Positions 1-8,371 of a DNA stretch of 42,991 nucleotides are shown piece after piece. The notes under the pieces are model-generated. The model saw only the letters and a list, made by a program, of their open reading frames with translations, searched no databases and was not told where the DNA came from. The number at the start of each line of letters is the position of its first letter. Positions within the stretch are counted from its first letter, which is position 1. The stretch comes from Edaphosphingomonas laterariae. Its GTDB lineage: Bacteria > Pseudomonadota > Alphaproteobacteria > Sphingomonadales > Sphingomonadaceae. The translations under genes were made by a program, and so were the position numbers. The stretch is from NCBI RefSeq assembly GCF_900188165.1, contig NZ_FZOS01000030.1, positions 1 through 42,991 of the forward strand, read 5' to 3'.

Positions 1-9
1 CTCGTCCAT
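1..9 (-). CDS. Start of an unidentified gene leaving the window
   Basis: Only three codons (Met-Asp-Glu) lie in the window. The minus strand reads a GGAGG ribosome-binding site, a six-base spacer and then ATG, which is a convincing start context. The product cannot be identified. Its upstream region is interrupted about 87 bases away by the IS element starting at position 99, so its native promoter may have been separated from it. The call rests on the start signal alone. Confidence 0.3.
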
Positions 10-95
10 CGCCAGCCTCCGTCAAGCTGGCTCCCCATGAATCAGGGAAATCTCTCCTTGGGAATCCCAAAAATCACACTTCTGCCAAAGTAGCG

Positions 96-550
96 CTAGG
101 TCGCGTTGACAAAGTCGGGTAGCCACCTGCGGACGGCGGCGAGGTTGAGGAAGCTGGCGAAGGACAGAGCGGTTTTGTCGTAGCGGGTGGCGATACGGCG
201 CTGGTGCTTGAGAAAGCCGAACATGCGCTCGATGCGGTTGCGGTCCCGGTATCGGCGAAAGTCGCAGGCAATCGGTTCGCGGCGATTGGACTTGGGCGGG
301 ATGATCGGCAGGATACCGCGCATCAGCAGGCTTTGGCGGACGCCATCACCATCATAGCCCTTGTCGGCCAGCAGCGCTTTGGGCGTGGCGACCGGCAGAG
401 CCATGAGCGCCTCAATCGCCCCATAGTCCGATGCCTCACCCCCGGTCAGGATGAAGCCGAGAGGGCGTCCTTGATTGTCACAGCGGGCGTGGACTTTGCA
501 CGTAAAGCCACCGCGTGATCGACCAAAAGCCTCCTTATCAGTCCCCCTTT
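96..550 (-). CDS. tnpB: IS5-family transposase, C-terminal frame (OrfB), reached by frameshift
   Basis: This is the catalytic C-terminal half of the IS5-type transposase. It contains LLADKGYDGD, with the second catalytic Asp, and YRDRNRIERMFGFLKHQRRI, with the Glu of the DDE motif, and ends in DFVNAT within the terminal inverted repeat. No independent start with a good ribosome-binding site is needed: the frame is entered by -1 slippage at AAAGGGGG (complement of 543-550), as known for IS427-type elements. The upstream coordinate marks the slippage site, not a start codon. If frameshifting works, the fused product has the usual length of about 260 residues, so the element is probably functional rather than decayed. 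Confidence 0.8.
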
Positions 551-949
551 AGCGCCCGCAGCCGAAACATGGCCGCGAACCGTGGTGCTGTCGATCATGT
601 GCTGCCAGTCGTCGGTCAGCCCGAACTCGACCAGCGTCGCCAGCATCGCGTCCCAGACGCCTTGTTCGGCCCAGCGCCGGAACCGGACATAGACCGAGTT
701 CCACTTGCCGTAGCGCTCGTGCAGATCGCGCCAGGGGCAGCCCACCCGCAGGACGTGCAACATGCCGTTGAGATAGCGCCGATTGTCATGGGCCGGTCGC
801 GACTTGCGGCCCCGCTCCGAGGGTAAAAGCCCCTCGACCACAGCCCATTCCTCGTCCGTCAGATCGCCACGCGCCATTGCCGCTCCCCGCAAAGAGCAGC
901 TTTGAATCAGAGATCAGACTGTTTGGGAATCCACTTTGTCAACATGACA
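99..949 (-). mobile_element. IS5-family (IS427-type) insertion sequence, apparently complete
   Basis: An element of about 851 bp bounded by imperfect inverted repeats: positions 96-115 and the complement of 933-952 match at 17 of 20 bases, with a perfect 11-base core GTTGACAAAGT. A TA dinucleotide lies at each edge (97-98 and 950-951), which fits the TA target duplication of IS427-type elements. The left repeat overlaps the end of the transposase gene. The element encodes a two-frame transposase. It sits about 80-90 bp upstream of the sigma-factor gene at 1029/1041 and may have replaced or altered that promoter. The exact ends are inferred from the repeats. Confidence 0.8.
446..877 (-). CDS. 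tnpA: IS5-family transposase, N-terminal frame (OrfA)
   Basis: This frame encodes the N-terminal part of an IS5-type transposase: the DUF4096-like opening LTDEEWAVVEGLLP, the RYLNGMLHVLRVGCPWRDLH segment and the first catalytic Asp in MIDSTTVRGH. I chose the ATG at 877 because GGGGAG lies at good distance upstream; a TTG 15 bases earlier is also open. The real protein is probably made by a -1 frameshift at AAAGGGGG (complement of 543-550): just after it the -1 frame continues with family-typical sequence (GTDKEAFGRSRGGF), whereas this frame runs into unrelated residues and stops at 446. The OrfA product alone would lack the second Asp and the Glu of the DDE triad. Confidence 0.85.
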   Translation of the reverse strand: MARGDLTDEEWAVVEGLLPSERGRKSRPAHDNRRYLNGMLHVLRVGCPWRDLHERYGKWNSVYVRFRRWAEQGVWDAMLATLVEFGLTDDWQHMIDSTTVRGHVSAAGAKGGLIRRLLVDHAVALRAKSTPAVTIKDALSASS

Positions 950-1040
950 TAGGTGAAATTTCCGCGCCTTCCCAAAATTCTGCTGTGTGATCCGCATGCT
1001 GGTGCGTCTTACTGGCTGAACCGGCCTTTTGCCGAAGAGG

Positions 1041-1562
1041 ATGCGTGCCCTGTCGCCAGAGCGGGAACCCGAGCTCACACAGCATTATCGCCGCTGGCGG
1101 CCGGCGCTGATGTCCTATTTCCTGAAGCGCGTGCATGACCATGCCGAGGCGGAGGATCTGACGCAGGAGACCTTCACACGCCTGTTTGGCGGGGCGGCGG
1201 CGGATACCGGGTTCCATGCCGGCTATGTCTTTCAGGTCGCTGCCAACCTTTTGCGGGATCGCGCGCGGCGGCTGAAGGTGCGCACCGACCATCAGGATGC
1301 GGTTGATACCCTTTACGGCCAGGGGGTGGACTGGCTGGACCCGGAGAAGCTGGCCGCAGGGCGCAACGCCCTGTCGCGCCTGATGGCCGGGCTTGGTGAA
1401 CTGCCCGAACGAACACGGACGATCTTTGTGCTGTATCGCGTTGAAAATATGGACAAGCGCCTGATCGCGGAAAGCTTTGGCATTTCGGCGAGCGCGGTGG
1501 AAAAACATGTGACGCGCGCGCTCACCTTCCTGATGGCGCGTGCGCGGGGGGAGGGGCGATGA
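1041..1562 (+). CDS. ECF RNA polymerase sigma factor, FecI type
   Basis: A small sigma-70 factor of the extracytoplasmic-function class. Sigma region 2 occupies about residues 10-75 (core segment AEAEDLTQETFTRLF) and sigma region 4 about residues 110-170 (LPERTRTIFVLYRVENM, then a helix-turn-helix with ISASAVEKHVTRAL). This residue order is typical of FecI-like factors paired with FecR. The ATG at 1041 is preferred; an in-frame TTG at 1029 would add four residues. The stop overlaps the start of the FecR gene (ATGA, 1559-1562), so the two are translationally coupled. It probably transcribes the TonB-dependent receptor gene downstream. The promoter region is only about 80 bp, lying between this gene and the IS element at 99-949. 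Confidence 0.93.
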   Translation: MRALSPEREPELTQHYRRWRPALMSYFLKRVHDHAEAEDLTQETFTRLFGGAAADTGFHAGYVFQVAANLLRDRARRLKVRTDHQDAVDTLYGQGVDWLDPEKLAAGRNALSRLMAGLGELPERTRTIFVLYRVENMDKRLIAESFGISASAVEKHVTRALTFLMARARGEGR

Positions 1563-2590
1563 GCCTGATCCCGCCGCACCAGAATGCCGCATCGCGCGAC
1601 GACGAGGCCGCCTTGTGGTGCATGCGGCTTGGCGCCGCCCCGGTGGGCGCGGTCGAGCGCGCTGCATTCGACGCGTGGATTGCGGACGACCCCGCCAATG
1701 CGATGGCGTTCGAGGAGGCGTTCGAAGTCTGGCAGGCGATGGATGCGGCCCGCGACATGCCCGAGATGATCCGTTTCCGGGCCGAGGCCGTGGAGGCGCT
1801 GCGCGACGCAAACGAACGCCGCTGGTCGCGCGGGTTGCGGGCGCACTGGCGCGGCGTGGTCGCAGCGGCGGCCTGTCTGGCGCTGGCTTTCCTGCTGGCG
1901 GTCCATTTTTTCTACGATCCCGCCCGCGTGTACGAAACCGGCCTCGGTGAACGCCGCGTCGTCATGATGGAGGATGGCACAAGGCTGACGCTGGATGCCG
2001 CCACGCGCGTCGAGGCGCGCATGGAGGATGACAGCCGGCGTATCGAGCTGGTCAGCGGGCGGGCCCGCTTCGATGTCGCGCATGATCCGCTGCGCCCGTT
2101 GAGCGTGCTCGCGCGGAACCGGCTGACCGTCGCCACGGGCACCGCGTTCAGCGTGGAACTGCTGCCGCGCCAGATGCGGGTGGTGCTGTATGAAGGCAAG
2201 GTCGAGGTGATGGAGCGCCCGCGCGACGGGAAGCCCGTGAACCTGCTCGGCAATGCCCATGGCGGCGCGGCGCTGGTGCCGGGGCGCGAACTGGTCGCGT
2301 CGACGGAGGGGCGGCAGGTCCGCGTCGCCGAGGCCGATATTTCCCGATCGCGTGATTGGGAGAGCGGCCAGCTGAGCTTCGATGGCGAGCCTTTGGCGCT
2401 GGCTGTCGAGCGCATCAATCGAGACGCGAAGGACAAGCTGATCGTGGCCGATCCCGGCATCGCCAATTTCGCCATCGTCGGCACGTTCAACGCGGGCGAT
2501 ACCGAAGCCTTCCTGGAAGGCGTGAGCGAGCTTTATCCGGTGCGCGTCGAACGCGGGGAAGGGGCGGTGATCCTGAAGAAAGGCGGCTGA
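1559..2590 (+). CDS. FecR-family anti-sigma factor / transmembrane signal relay
   Basis: A 343-residue inner-membrane protein that receives the signal from a TonB-dependent transducer and controls the cognate ECF sigma factor. Seen in the sequence: an N-terminal cytoplasmic DUF4880-like region (residues 13-62, with a Trp-rich FDAWIADDPANAMAFEE segment), one transmembrane helix at about 98-118, a periplasmic FecR domain (about 121-225, including VLYEGKVEVM) and a C-terminal STN-like/DUF4974 region (about 250-343, with GQLSFDGEPLALAVERIN). The start overlaps the sigma-factor stop by four bases. The receptor gene follows after a 209-base gap, completing a sigma/anti-sigma/receptor set. The inducing ligand cannot be told from the sequence. 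Confidence 0.93.
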   Translation: MSLIPPHQNAASRDDEAALWCMRLGAAPVGAVERAAFDAWIADDPANAMAFEEAFEVWQAMDAARDMPEMIRFRAEAVEALRDANERRWSRGLRAHWRGVVAAAACLALAFLLAVHFFYDPARVYETGLGERRVVMMEDGTRLTLDAATRVEARMEDDSRRIELVSGRARFDVAHDPLRPLSVLARNRLTVATGTAFSVELLPRQMRVVLYEGKVEVMERPRDGKPVNLLGNAHGGAALVPGRELVASTEGRQVRVAEADISRSRDWESGQLSFDGEPLALAVERINRDAKDKLIVADPGIANFAIVGTFNAGDTEAFLEGVSELYPVRVERGEGAVILKKGG

Positions 2591-2799
2591 ACGGCCCGGC
2601 TGCCGGCCGCGATAGCCCCCGCTGGCTGCCATCGTCCGCGATGGGGCTGGCGTGCTTGCGTGTGCCGAATTTTCAGAATAACCTGATGATAATTAGATAA
2701 AAATAATGGATGGTTCGGTGCGATGATGGGAATGTCGCGCGTATTACTTCCGTGACAGCAAGTCGAAATCAGGGTTGCTGCGAAACGGAGGGGGTAATC
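2591..2799 (+). promoter_or_regulatory. Intergenic leader of the TonB-dependent receptor gene
   Basis: This 209-base gap separates fecR from the receptor. It has a distinctly AT-rich stretch at about 2665-2710 in otherwise GC-rich DNA, the expected place for the promoter used by the ECF factor. I cannot name a -35/-10 pair with confidence. A GGAGGGGG ribosome-binding site at about 2787-2794 sets the receptor start at 2800. Confidence 0.4.
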
Positions 2800-5700
2800 A
2801 TGACGCGGGGCATTCTGCGCATCTATCTGTTTTCGGCAACCGCATTGTCGGCGCTTGCCATATCCGCCGCGCCACCTGTCGCGGCGCAGACCAGCGAACA
2901 GCTTTATGACTTCGACATTGCCGGGCAGGGGCTGGGCGATGCGCTCAACGCTTTTGCGCGGGCGTCGCGCCAACAGATCACGTTCGATCCGGCGGTGGTG
3001 CGTGGCAAGACGAGCCCGCCGGTCAAGGGCCGGATGAGCGCCCGCGCCGCGCTCGATCAGTTGCTGGCCGGATCCGGCCTTTCGGTTCGCGTGGGCCGGA
3101 CGGGCTTGTTCATCGTCGAGCGGACGGCGGCGCCGGTGGCGGCGACATTCGGCGGCGCGGACGGGCCGGATGCGCCGTCCGCCGATATCATCGTCACGGC
3201 GCAGAAGCGCGAGGAAAGCATCCTCAACGTGCCGATCGCAGTCACGGCCCTTTCCAACACCGCGTTGCAGGAACGCAAGATCGATGGCGGGCCCGATATC
3301 GTGCGCGGCGTGCCGAACATGAGCTTCTCGAAAAGCTTTTCGAGCATGTACAATATCTCGATCCGCGGCATCGGCACCAAGGCGCTCAATTCATCGAGCG
3401 ATCCCGGTGTCGCGGTCAGCTACAACAATACGCCACTGATCCGCAACCGCCTGTTCGAGCAGGAATTTTTCGACATGGCGCGACTGGAAGTGCTGCGCGG
3501 GCCTCAGGGCACGCTGTATGGGCGCAACGCCACCGGCGGCGTGGTGAACATCATTCCGGCCTTGCCGGATGATGAATTCAGCGCCGAGTTCAAGGGCGAG
3601 ATCGGCAATTACGAAACGCGGCGGCTGAACGGGATGGTCAACATTCCGATCACCGACACCTTCGCTATTCGCGCCGCCGGGGCGATGACCAAGCGCGACG
3701 GGTTCGATTACAACACCTTCACCCAGAACCGCGTCAACGGCCGGGATCTCTGGTCGACGCGACTGTCAGCGCAATGGGAACCCAGCGACAGCTTCAAAGC
3801 CAACATCATCTGGGAACATTTCGAAGAGGACGATGATCGTTCCCGCACCGGCAAGGCCTTGTGCACCACCGACCCGGGCCCGACGACCGTCCGCAGCGCC
3901 ACCGTGCCCGATTTTCTGCGCGGCCGGATGAGCCAGGGGTGTCTTCCGGGTTCCATCTATGACGATGCGGCCTTCGGCATTCCCAACCCCAATTCGGTCA
4001 CATCGCTCTTCGTGCTGCAATCGCTGAGCCTGGGCATCGATCCGACGGATCCGTTCGCTTACCAGCAAGTGCCCGTCATCGCCGGCAACCCCTATGAAGG
4101 GATCGTCCAGTCCCGGAATCCGCGCCAGGTCGCAACAGCGGTGGATCCGGTCTTTCGCGCCAAGAACGACGTGGTGCAGCTCAATTTCGAAGGCGAAGTG
4201 AGCGATGGCCTGACACTGGTCTCGCAGACCGCCTATAGCCGCGATCGCTGGTATTCATCGCAGGACTATAATCGCTTCGCGTCCAACCCCGCGTTCAACG
4301 ATTCGCGCGGCTTGCTGAACGCCTTCCTTGTTCCTTATGCCGATGACGGCTGGACCCCCGGCGGAATCTACAACGATCCGCAACTCGGCCCATCGGACCG
4401 CATCCTCGCCGTCGACATCAACCGCACCGATACGCGCCAATGGACGCAGGAGTTGCGGCTGCAATCGGATTGGGACAGCGCGTTGAACTTCAACGTTGGC
4501 GCCAATTATCTCGATTTCAAGACGACCGACGACTATTACGCGATCAGCAACATGTTCAACATGATTGCAGAGTTTTTCTATAGTCGAGACATCTTCCCCG
4601 AAGGCGGCACGCCGCCTGTGCACGGGACGATACCCTGCGCCCTGGGTCAGGTTGAGCCCGCCTGCATCTATATCGATCGCAACCCCATCGGGCAGCTCGA
4701 CGATCAGGGGCACAATTACTTCCTGAGCCGCAACAAGGTGAGGACCAAATCCTGGTCGCTGTTCGGCGAAGGCTATTGGCAGGCGGCGGATGACGTCAAG
4801 GTCACACTGGGTCTTCGCTACACGCATGATGACAAGGATCAATCGCAGATCCCCAGCCAGTTGCTGCTGTTCGACAGTGTTCTCGTCGGCGGCCAGGTCA
4901 ATAGCGGCTACCCGGCCCTACCCGATATCGAGCAGGAATGGGGCAAGTTCACCGGCCGCCTCGTGGTCGACTGGAAGCCGGAACTGGGTTTTACCGATGA
5001 CACGCTGATCTATGGGTCCGCGTCGCGCGGCTATAAGGCCGGCGGCGCCAACCCGCCACGGGTCGATTTCGATCCGCGGACCGTGCAGTATCTGCCGCTG
5101 CCCGATCGCTACAAGCCGGAATATGTCAACGCTTTCGAGATCGGAACCAAGAACAGCCTGGCCGGCGGCAAGGTGTCGCTGAACGCCACGGCTTTCTTTT
5201 ACGACTATAAGGATTATCAGGTTTCGCAGGTCACCGATCGCATCACGCAGACCGAAAATTTCGGCGCGCAGACCTGGGGCCTGGAACTGGAAGGGGCGTG
5301 GCGGCCCAGCCGGGCTTTTCGCATGGATGCCAATCTCGGCCTGCTCGAAACCCGGCTGAAGAAGGGCGCGAAATCGATCGACATCATGGATCGCACCCAG
5401 GGCAATGAGGACTGGACGGTCCTGCGGCCGTGGCTGCAGGCGCCCTCCAACTGCATCGCGCCCACCGAACATGTCGAAACGATCCTGAATTCGCCGTTCG
5501 CCAATACGTCGTTCGGGCAATATGGCTTGGCTGCGCTCTGCCCCGGCGTCTCGGGCTTTGGGACGTTCGATCCCAACGGGCCGGCCGGCCTGTTTCCCTT
5601 TTGGCAAATCTTCGGCTTCACCTACCTTCCGACCACGGAAGCCCCGAATGGCGGGCGCGGCTGGGATGCGGATCTGGAAGGCAACGAACTGCCTAATTCG

Positions 5701-6039
5701 CCCAATCTGACGTTCAACATTGGCGCCCAATATAGCCTTTTCTTCGACAATGATGACTGGTCGCTCACATTTCGTGGCGATTATTACTATCAGTCATCAA
5801 GCTACGCCCGTGTCTACAACACGACATTCGACAAGCTTAAAAGCTGGGACAACCTCAACCTCTCCCTCACCCTTGGGAAAGAGGACGGGGATTTTGCGAT
5901 GCAGTTCTATGTGAAGAACGTATTCGATTCCCAGCCGGTCACCGATTTCTTCCTAAGCGCCGACGACATCGGCCTACCCACGAACACATTCTACCTGGAC
6001 CCGCGGACATATGGGCTGAACGTGACGGTTAAGTTCTGA
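2800..6039 (+). CDS. TonB-dependent outer-membrane receptor with STN signalling domain
   Basis: A 1,079-residue outer-membrane transporter and transducer. It has a signal peptide (residues 1-30, ending PPVAAQ), an STN domain (about 35-108: YDFDIAGQGLGDALNAFA to GLFIVER) that would touch FecR in the periplasm, a TonB-box region followed by IIVTAQKREE (130-139), a plug domain (IRGIGTKALNSSSDPGVAV and LEVLRGPQGTLYGRNATGG) and a 22-strand-type barrel ending in GLNVTVKF with a terminal Phe. The ATG at 2800 is chosen because a strong ribosome-binding site and a signal peptide follow; the frame is open further upstream. The VTAQKREE form is common among sphingomonad receptors for organic substrates, so iron-siderophore uptake should not be assumed. 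With the ECF factor and FecR it forms a cell-surface signalling set. Confidence 0.93.
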   Translation: MTRGILRIYLFSATALSALAISAAPPVAAQTSEQLYDFDIAGQGLGDALNAFARASRQQITFDPAVVRGKTSPPVKGRMSARAALDQLLAGSGLSVRVGRTGLFIVERTAAPVAATFGGADGPDAPSADIIVTAQKREESILNVPIAVTALSNTALQERKIDGGPDIVRGVPNMSFSKSFSSMYNISIRGIGTKALNSSSDPGVAVSYNNTPLIRNRLFEQEFFDMARLEVLRGPQGTLYGRNATGGVVNIIPALPDDEFSAEFKGEIGNYETRRLNGMVNIPITDTFAIRAAGAMTKRDGFDYNTFTQNRVNGRDLWSTRLSAQWEPSDSFKANIIWEHFEEDDDRSRTGKALCTTDPGPTTVRSATVPDFLRGRMSQGCLPGSIYDDAAFGIPNPNSVTSLFVLQSLSLGIDPTDPFAYQQVPVIAGNPYEGIVQSRNPRQVATAVDPVFRAKNDVVQLNFEGEVSDGLTLVSQTAYSRDRWYSSQDYNRFASNPAFNDSRGLLNAFLVPYADDGWTPGGIYNDPQLGPSDRILAVDINRTDTRQWTQELRLQSDWDSALNFNVGANYLDFKTTDDYYAISNMFNMIAEFFYSRDIFPEGGTPPVHGTIPCALGQVEPACIYIDRNPIGQLDDQGHNYFLSRNKVRTKSWSLFGEGYWQAADDVKVTLGLRYTHDDKDQSQIPSQLLLFDSVLVGGQVNSGYPALPDIEQEWGKFTGRLVVDWKPELGFTDDTLIYGSASRGYKAGGANPPRVDFDPRTVQYLPLPDRYKPEYVNAFEIGTKNSLAGGKVSLNATAFFYDYKDYQVSQVTDRITQTENFGAQTWGLELEGAWRPSRAFRMDANLGLLETRLKKGAKSIDIMDRTQGNEDWTVLRPWLQAPSNCIAPTEHVETILNSPFANTSFGQYGLAALCPGVSGFGTFDPNGPAGLFPFWQIFGFTYLPTTEAPNGGRGWDADLEGNELPNSPNLTFNIGAQYSLFFDNDDWSLTFRGDYYYQSSSYARVYNTTFDKLKSWDNLNLSLTLGKEDGDFAMQFYVKNVFDSQPVTDFFLSADDIGLPTNTFYLDPRTYGLNVTVKF

Positions 6040-6111
6040 TGAAAACGACGAATTTGAAAATCGGAAACTGTCGGTACGAGAGGGTTAGAGCCTCCCAAGA
6101 AGGCTTCTGCA

Positions 6112-6468
6112 TCACGCCCCGCACTCGACGATGCGGAATGGTAGTGTGATGCCGTCGGCTTCCGCGATCAGCGCGGTGGTTCCGGGGCGGATCGGATCGG
6201 CGATGCGCAATTGGGGGGCGCCGTCGTCGGCCGAGACGGCGAAGGAGAAGGCCCAGCCGGCCGGCTTGCGCAGCAGATAGCCGGATTTGTCGGGCTGGTT
6301 GGGCCAGTGCCGGCGGACTGTCGCATAGCCGGGATGGTCCGCCAGCCGCGCCTCGTCGACGCTGCCATCGTCGTTAAGCGGCAGCCGGAGCAGATAGGCG
6401 CGCGCCGCCGATCCGTTGGGGAAATCGGGGGTACCGGCAAGCTCCAGGCGAACGGTTTTCCACGTCAT
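6112..6468 (-). CDS. Conserved hypothetical protein, 118 residues
   Basis: A small soluble protein with no signal peptide, membrane segment or Cys cluster. The ATG at 6468 gives MTWKTVRLELAG; the frame stays open upstream but runs through fixL antisense, so the short form is chosen. The composition is normal for a folded beta-rich domain (residues KSGYLLRKPAGWAFSF, then LRIADPIRPG). It is divergent from fixL (138-base gap) and convergent with the receptor gene. I do not recognise the family. The codon pattern suggests a real gene. A role linked to the FixLJ region is only suggested by position. Confidence 0.65.
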   Translation of the reverse strand: MTWKTVRLELAGTPDFPNGSAARAYLLRLPLNDDGSVDEARLADHPGYATVRRHWPNQPDKSGYLLRKPAGWAFSFAVSADDGAPQLRIADPIRPGTTALIAEADGITLPFRIVECGA

Positions 6469-6606
6469 GCCGAACTTGTGTCCGCCCTGCGCGGGCAAGC
6501 ATATACGCGTTCCTACGGAGGTGCGGCGGCCCGGTGCGCGTTCACGGCATTCAAGCGGGTCAAATCGGCCAATTGCACATGCGCCGGTTCCGGCTAGGAA
6601 GGGCGG

Positions 6607-7740
6607 GTGACGATATCGAAGCCGACGACCGACGCGCATCTGCGCTCGATTCTTGCAACCGTGCCCGATGCGATGGTGGTGATCGATGCGCGCGGCACGA
6701 TCCTGACGTTCAGCAGCGCTGCCGAGGAGATGTTCGGCTATGCCGAGGCGGAGATCGCCGGCGAGAATGTGAGCGTGCTGATGCCATCGCCCGACCGCGA
6801 GCGGCATGACGGTTATCTCGATCGCTATGCCCACACGGGCGAACGGCGCATCATCGGCATCGGCCGCGTCACCACGGCGCGGCGGCGGGACGGATCGACC
6901 TTTCCGATCGAATTGTCGGTGGGCGAGGCGCAGACCGCCGACGGCCGCGTCTTCACCGGCTTCATCCGCGACCTGACCGAACGGCAGCAGGCCGAACGCC
7001 GAATGCAGGATCTGCAGGGCGAGCTGGCGCATGTATCGCGGGTGAGCGCGATGGGATCGCTGGCGTCGGCGCTCGCCCACGAACTCAACCAGCCGTTGAC
7101 CGCGATCGCCAATTATATGGAGGGCGCGCGCGATCTGCTGGAGGCGCCGGACGCGGACAGCATCGCGATGGTGCGCGAGGCGCTGGAGGCGGCGGCCGAG
7201 CAATCGGTGCGCGCGGGCCAGATCGTGCGGCGCCTGCGCGATTTCATCGCGCGGGGCGAGAGCGAGAAGCGCATCGAAAGCCTGCGCAAGCTGGTGACCG
7301 AGGCCAATGCGCTGGCGCTCGTCGGCACCGGCGAACGCGGCGTGGAGGTGCGGATCGCGCTCGACCCCGCCAGCGATCGCGTGCTGGTGGATCGCATCCA
7401 GGTGCAGCAGGTGCTGCTCAACCTAATCCGCAACGCATTCGAGGCGATGGAGGGCGCGGCGGTGTGCCGGCTGGAAATCTGTTCTAGCCTCGACGACGGC
7501 AATATGGTGCATGTCATGGTGGCCGACAGCGGCACGGGGCTGGACCCCGAGGTGGCGGGCCGGCTGTTCGAGCCTTTCTTCAGCACCAAGGATTATGGCA
7601 TGGGCCTTGGCCTGTCGATCTGCCGCACGATCATCGAGGCGCAGGGCGGCAGGATCTGGGCCGAACCGTCCGAGTTCGGCGGCACCGCCTTCCACTTCAC
7701 ATTGATCGCGGCGACCGGGGATGAGGCAGGCGATGTCTGA
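6607..7740 (+). CDS. fixL: FixL-type heme PAS oxygen-sensing histidine kinase
   Basis: A soluble 377-residue kinase that would phosphorylate FixJ when oxygen is low. The PAS domain (about residues 10-125) closely follows Bradyrhizobium Fix[10 protein letters not shown] contains His67, matching the proximal heme ligand (H200 in BjFixL), and IIGIGR contains Arg87, matching the distal Arg220. The kinase core has the H-box [10 protein letters not shown] (His158), the N-box ([11 protein letters not shown]), DSGTGL and GMGLGLSI. There are no transmembrane helices, unlike rhizobial membrane-bound FixL. The start is GTG with AGGAAGGG just upstream. The stop overlaps fixJ. The pair heads the microaerobic region. 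Oxygen sensing through heme is a confident inference from the conserved residues. Confidence 0.95.
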   Translation: MTISKPTTDAHLRSILATVPDAMVVIDARGTILTFSSAAEEMFGYAEAEIAGENVSVLMPSPDRERHDGYLDRYAHTGERRIIGIGRVTTARRRDGSTFPIELSVGEAQTADGRVFTGFIRDLTERQQAERRMQDLQGELAHVSRVSAMGSLASALAHELNQPLTAIANYMEGARDLLEAPDADSIAMVREALEAAAEQSVRAGQIVRRLRDFIARGESEKRIESLRKLVTEANALALVGTGERGVEVRIALDPASDRVLVDRIQVQQVLLNLIRNAFEAMEGAAVCRLEICSSLDDGNMVHVMVADSGTGLDPEVAGRLFEPFFSTKDYGMGLGLSICRTIIEAQGGRIWAEPSEFGGTAFHFTLIAATGDEAGDV

Positions 7741-8353
7741 CAAGCGCGTTTATCTGGTGGATGACGAGGAAGCGATCCGCCGTTCGGCGAGCTTCATGCT
7801 GCGCGCTTCGGGCCATCAGGTTGAGGCATTCGCGTGCGGCGACGATTTCCTGAAGGTCGCCCGCGATCTGGAGCCAGGCTGCGTGCTGCTCGATATCCGC
7901 ATGCCGGGCAGCGACGGGCTGGCCGTGCAGCAGGCGCTGGTCGATCGCGGGATCATGCTGCCCGTCATCATCATGACCGGCCATGGCGATATCGGCATCG
8001 CGGTGCGGGCGATGAAGGCCGGCGCGGTCGATTTCATCGAAAAGCCGTTCGAGAAGGCGGCGCTGCTCGGCGCGCTTGAACAGGGCTGGCTGCGGCTCGA
8101 TCGTTCGGTGCGGCAGCATGTGCAGGCGCAGGACGCGGCGCAGCGGCTGAAAGTGTTGACCGCGCGCGAACGCGAGGTGCTCGACGGACTGGTCGAAGGC
8201 CTGCCCAACAAGACGATCGCCTTCGATCTGGGGATCAGCCCGCGCACCGTGGAAATCCATCGCGCCAACCTGATGGTCAAGCTGAAGGTGAGGAGCCTTT
8301 CGGAAGCGCTGCGGCTGGCCTTTGCGGCGGCCGAGGCGGAGGGCATCGTCTGA
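7733..8353 (+). CDS. fixJ: FixJ-type two-component response regulator
   Basis: A 206-residue transcription regulator. The receiver domain (residues 1-120) has the acidic pair DDE (10-12), the phospho-accepting Asp54 in VLLDIRMPG, and the conserved Thr and Lys ([17 protein letters not shown]). A LuxR/NarL-type helix-turn-helix follows (about 138-200: [15 protein letters not shown], then [17 protein letters not shown]). The ATG at 7733 gives [11 protein letters not shown]; an in-frame ATG at 7721 would add four residues. The gene overlaps the fixL end by eight bases, so the two are co-translated. The known role of the family is to activate fixK/fnr-type and cbb3 genes when phosphorylated; the fnr gene at 18700 is a likely target, but no FixJ site could be named. 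Confidence 0.95.
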   Translation: MSDKRVYLVDDEEAIRRSASFMLRASGHQVEAFACGDDFLKVARDLEPGCVLLDIRMPGSDGLAVQQALVDRGIMLPVIIMTGHGDIGIAVRAMKAGAVDFIEKPFEKAALLGALEQGWLRLDRSVRQHVQAQDAAQRLKVLTAREREVLDGLVEGLPNKTIAFDLGISPRTVEIHRANLMVKLKVRSLSEALRLAFAAAEAEGIV

Positions 8354-8371
8354 CGCCGGGAGGCGGCTGAA

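Noticed and set aside
6070-6110. Possible terminator after the TonB-dependent receptor
   Set aside because: Only a five-pair stem (GAGCC/GGCTT) with a long loop and no T-run; not convincing.
8354-8371. Small hairpin CGCC-GGGA-GGCG between fixJ and the Cys-rich gene
   Set aside because: Four pairs only and no T-run; too weak to call a terminator.
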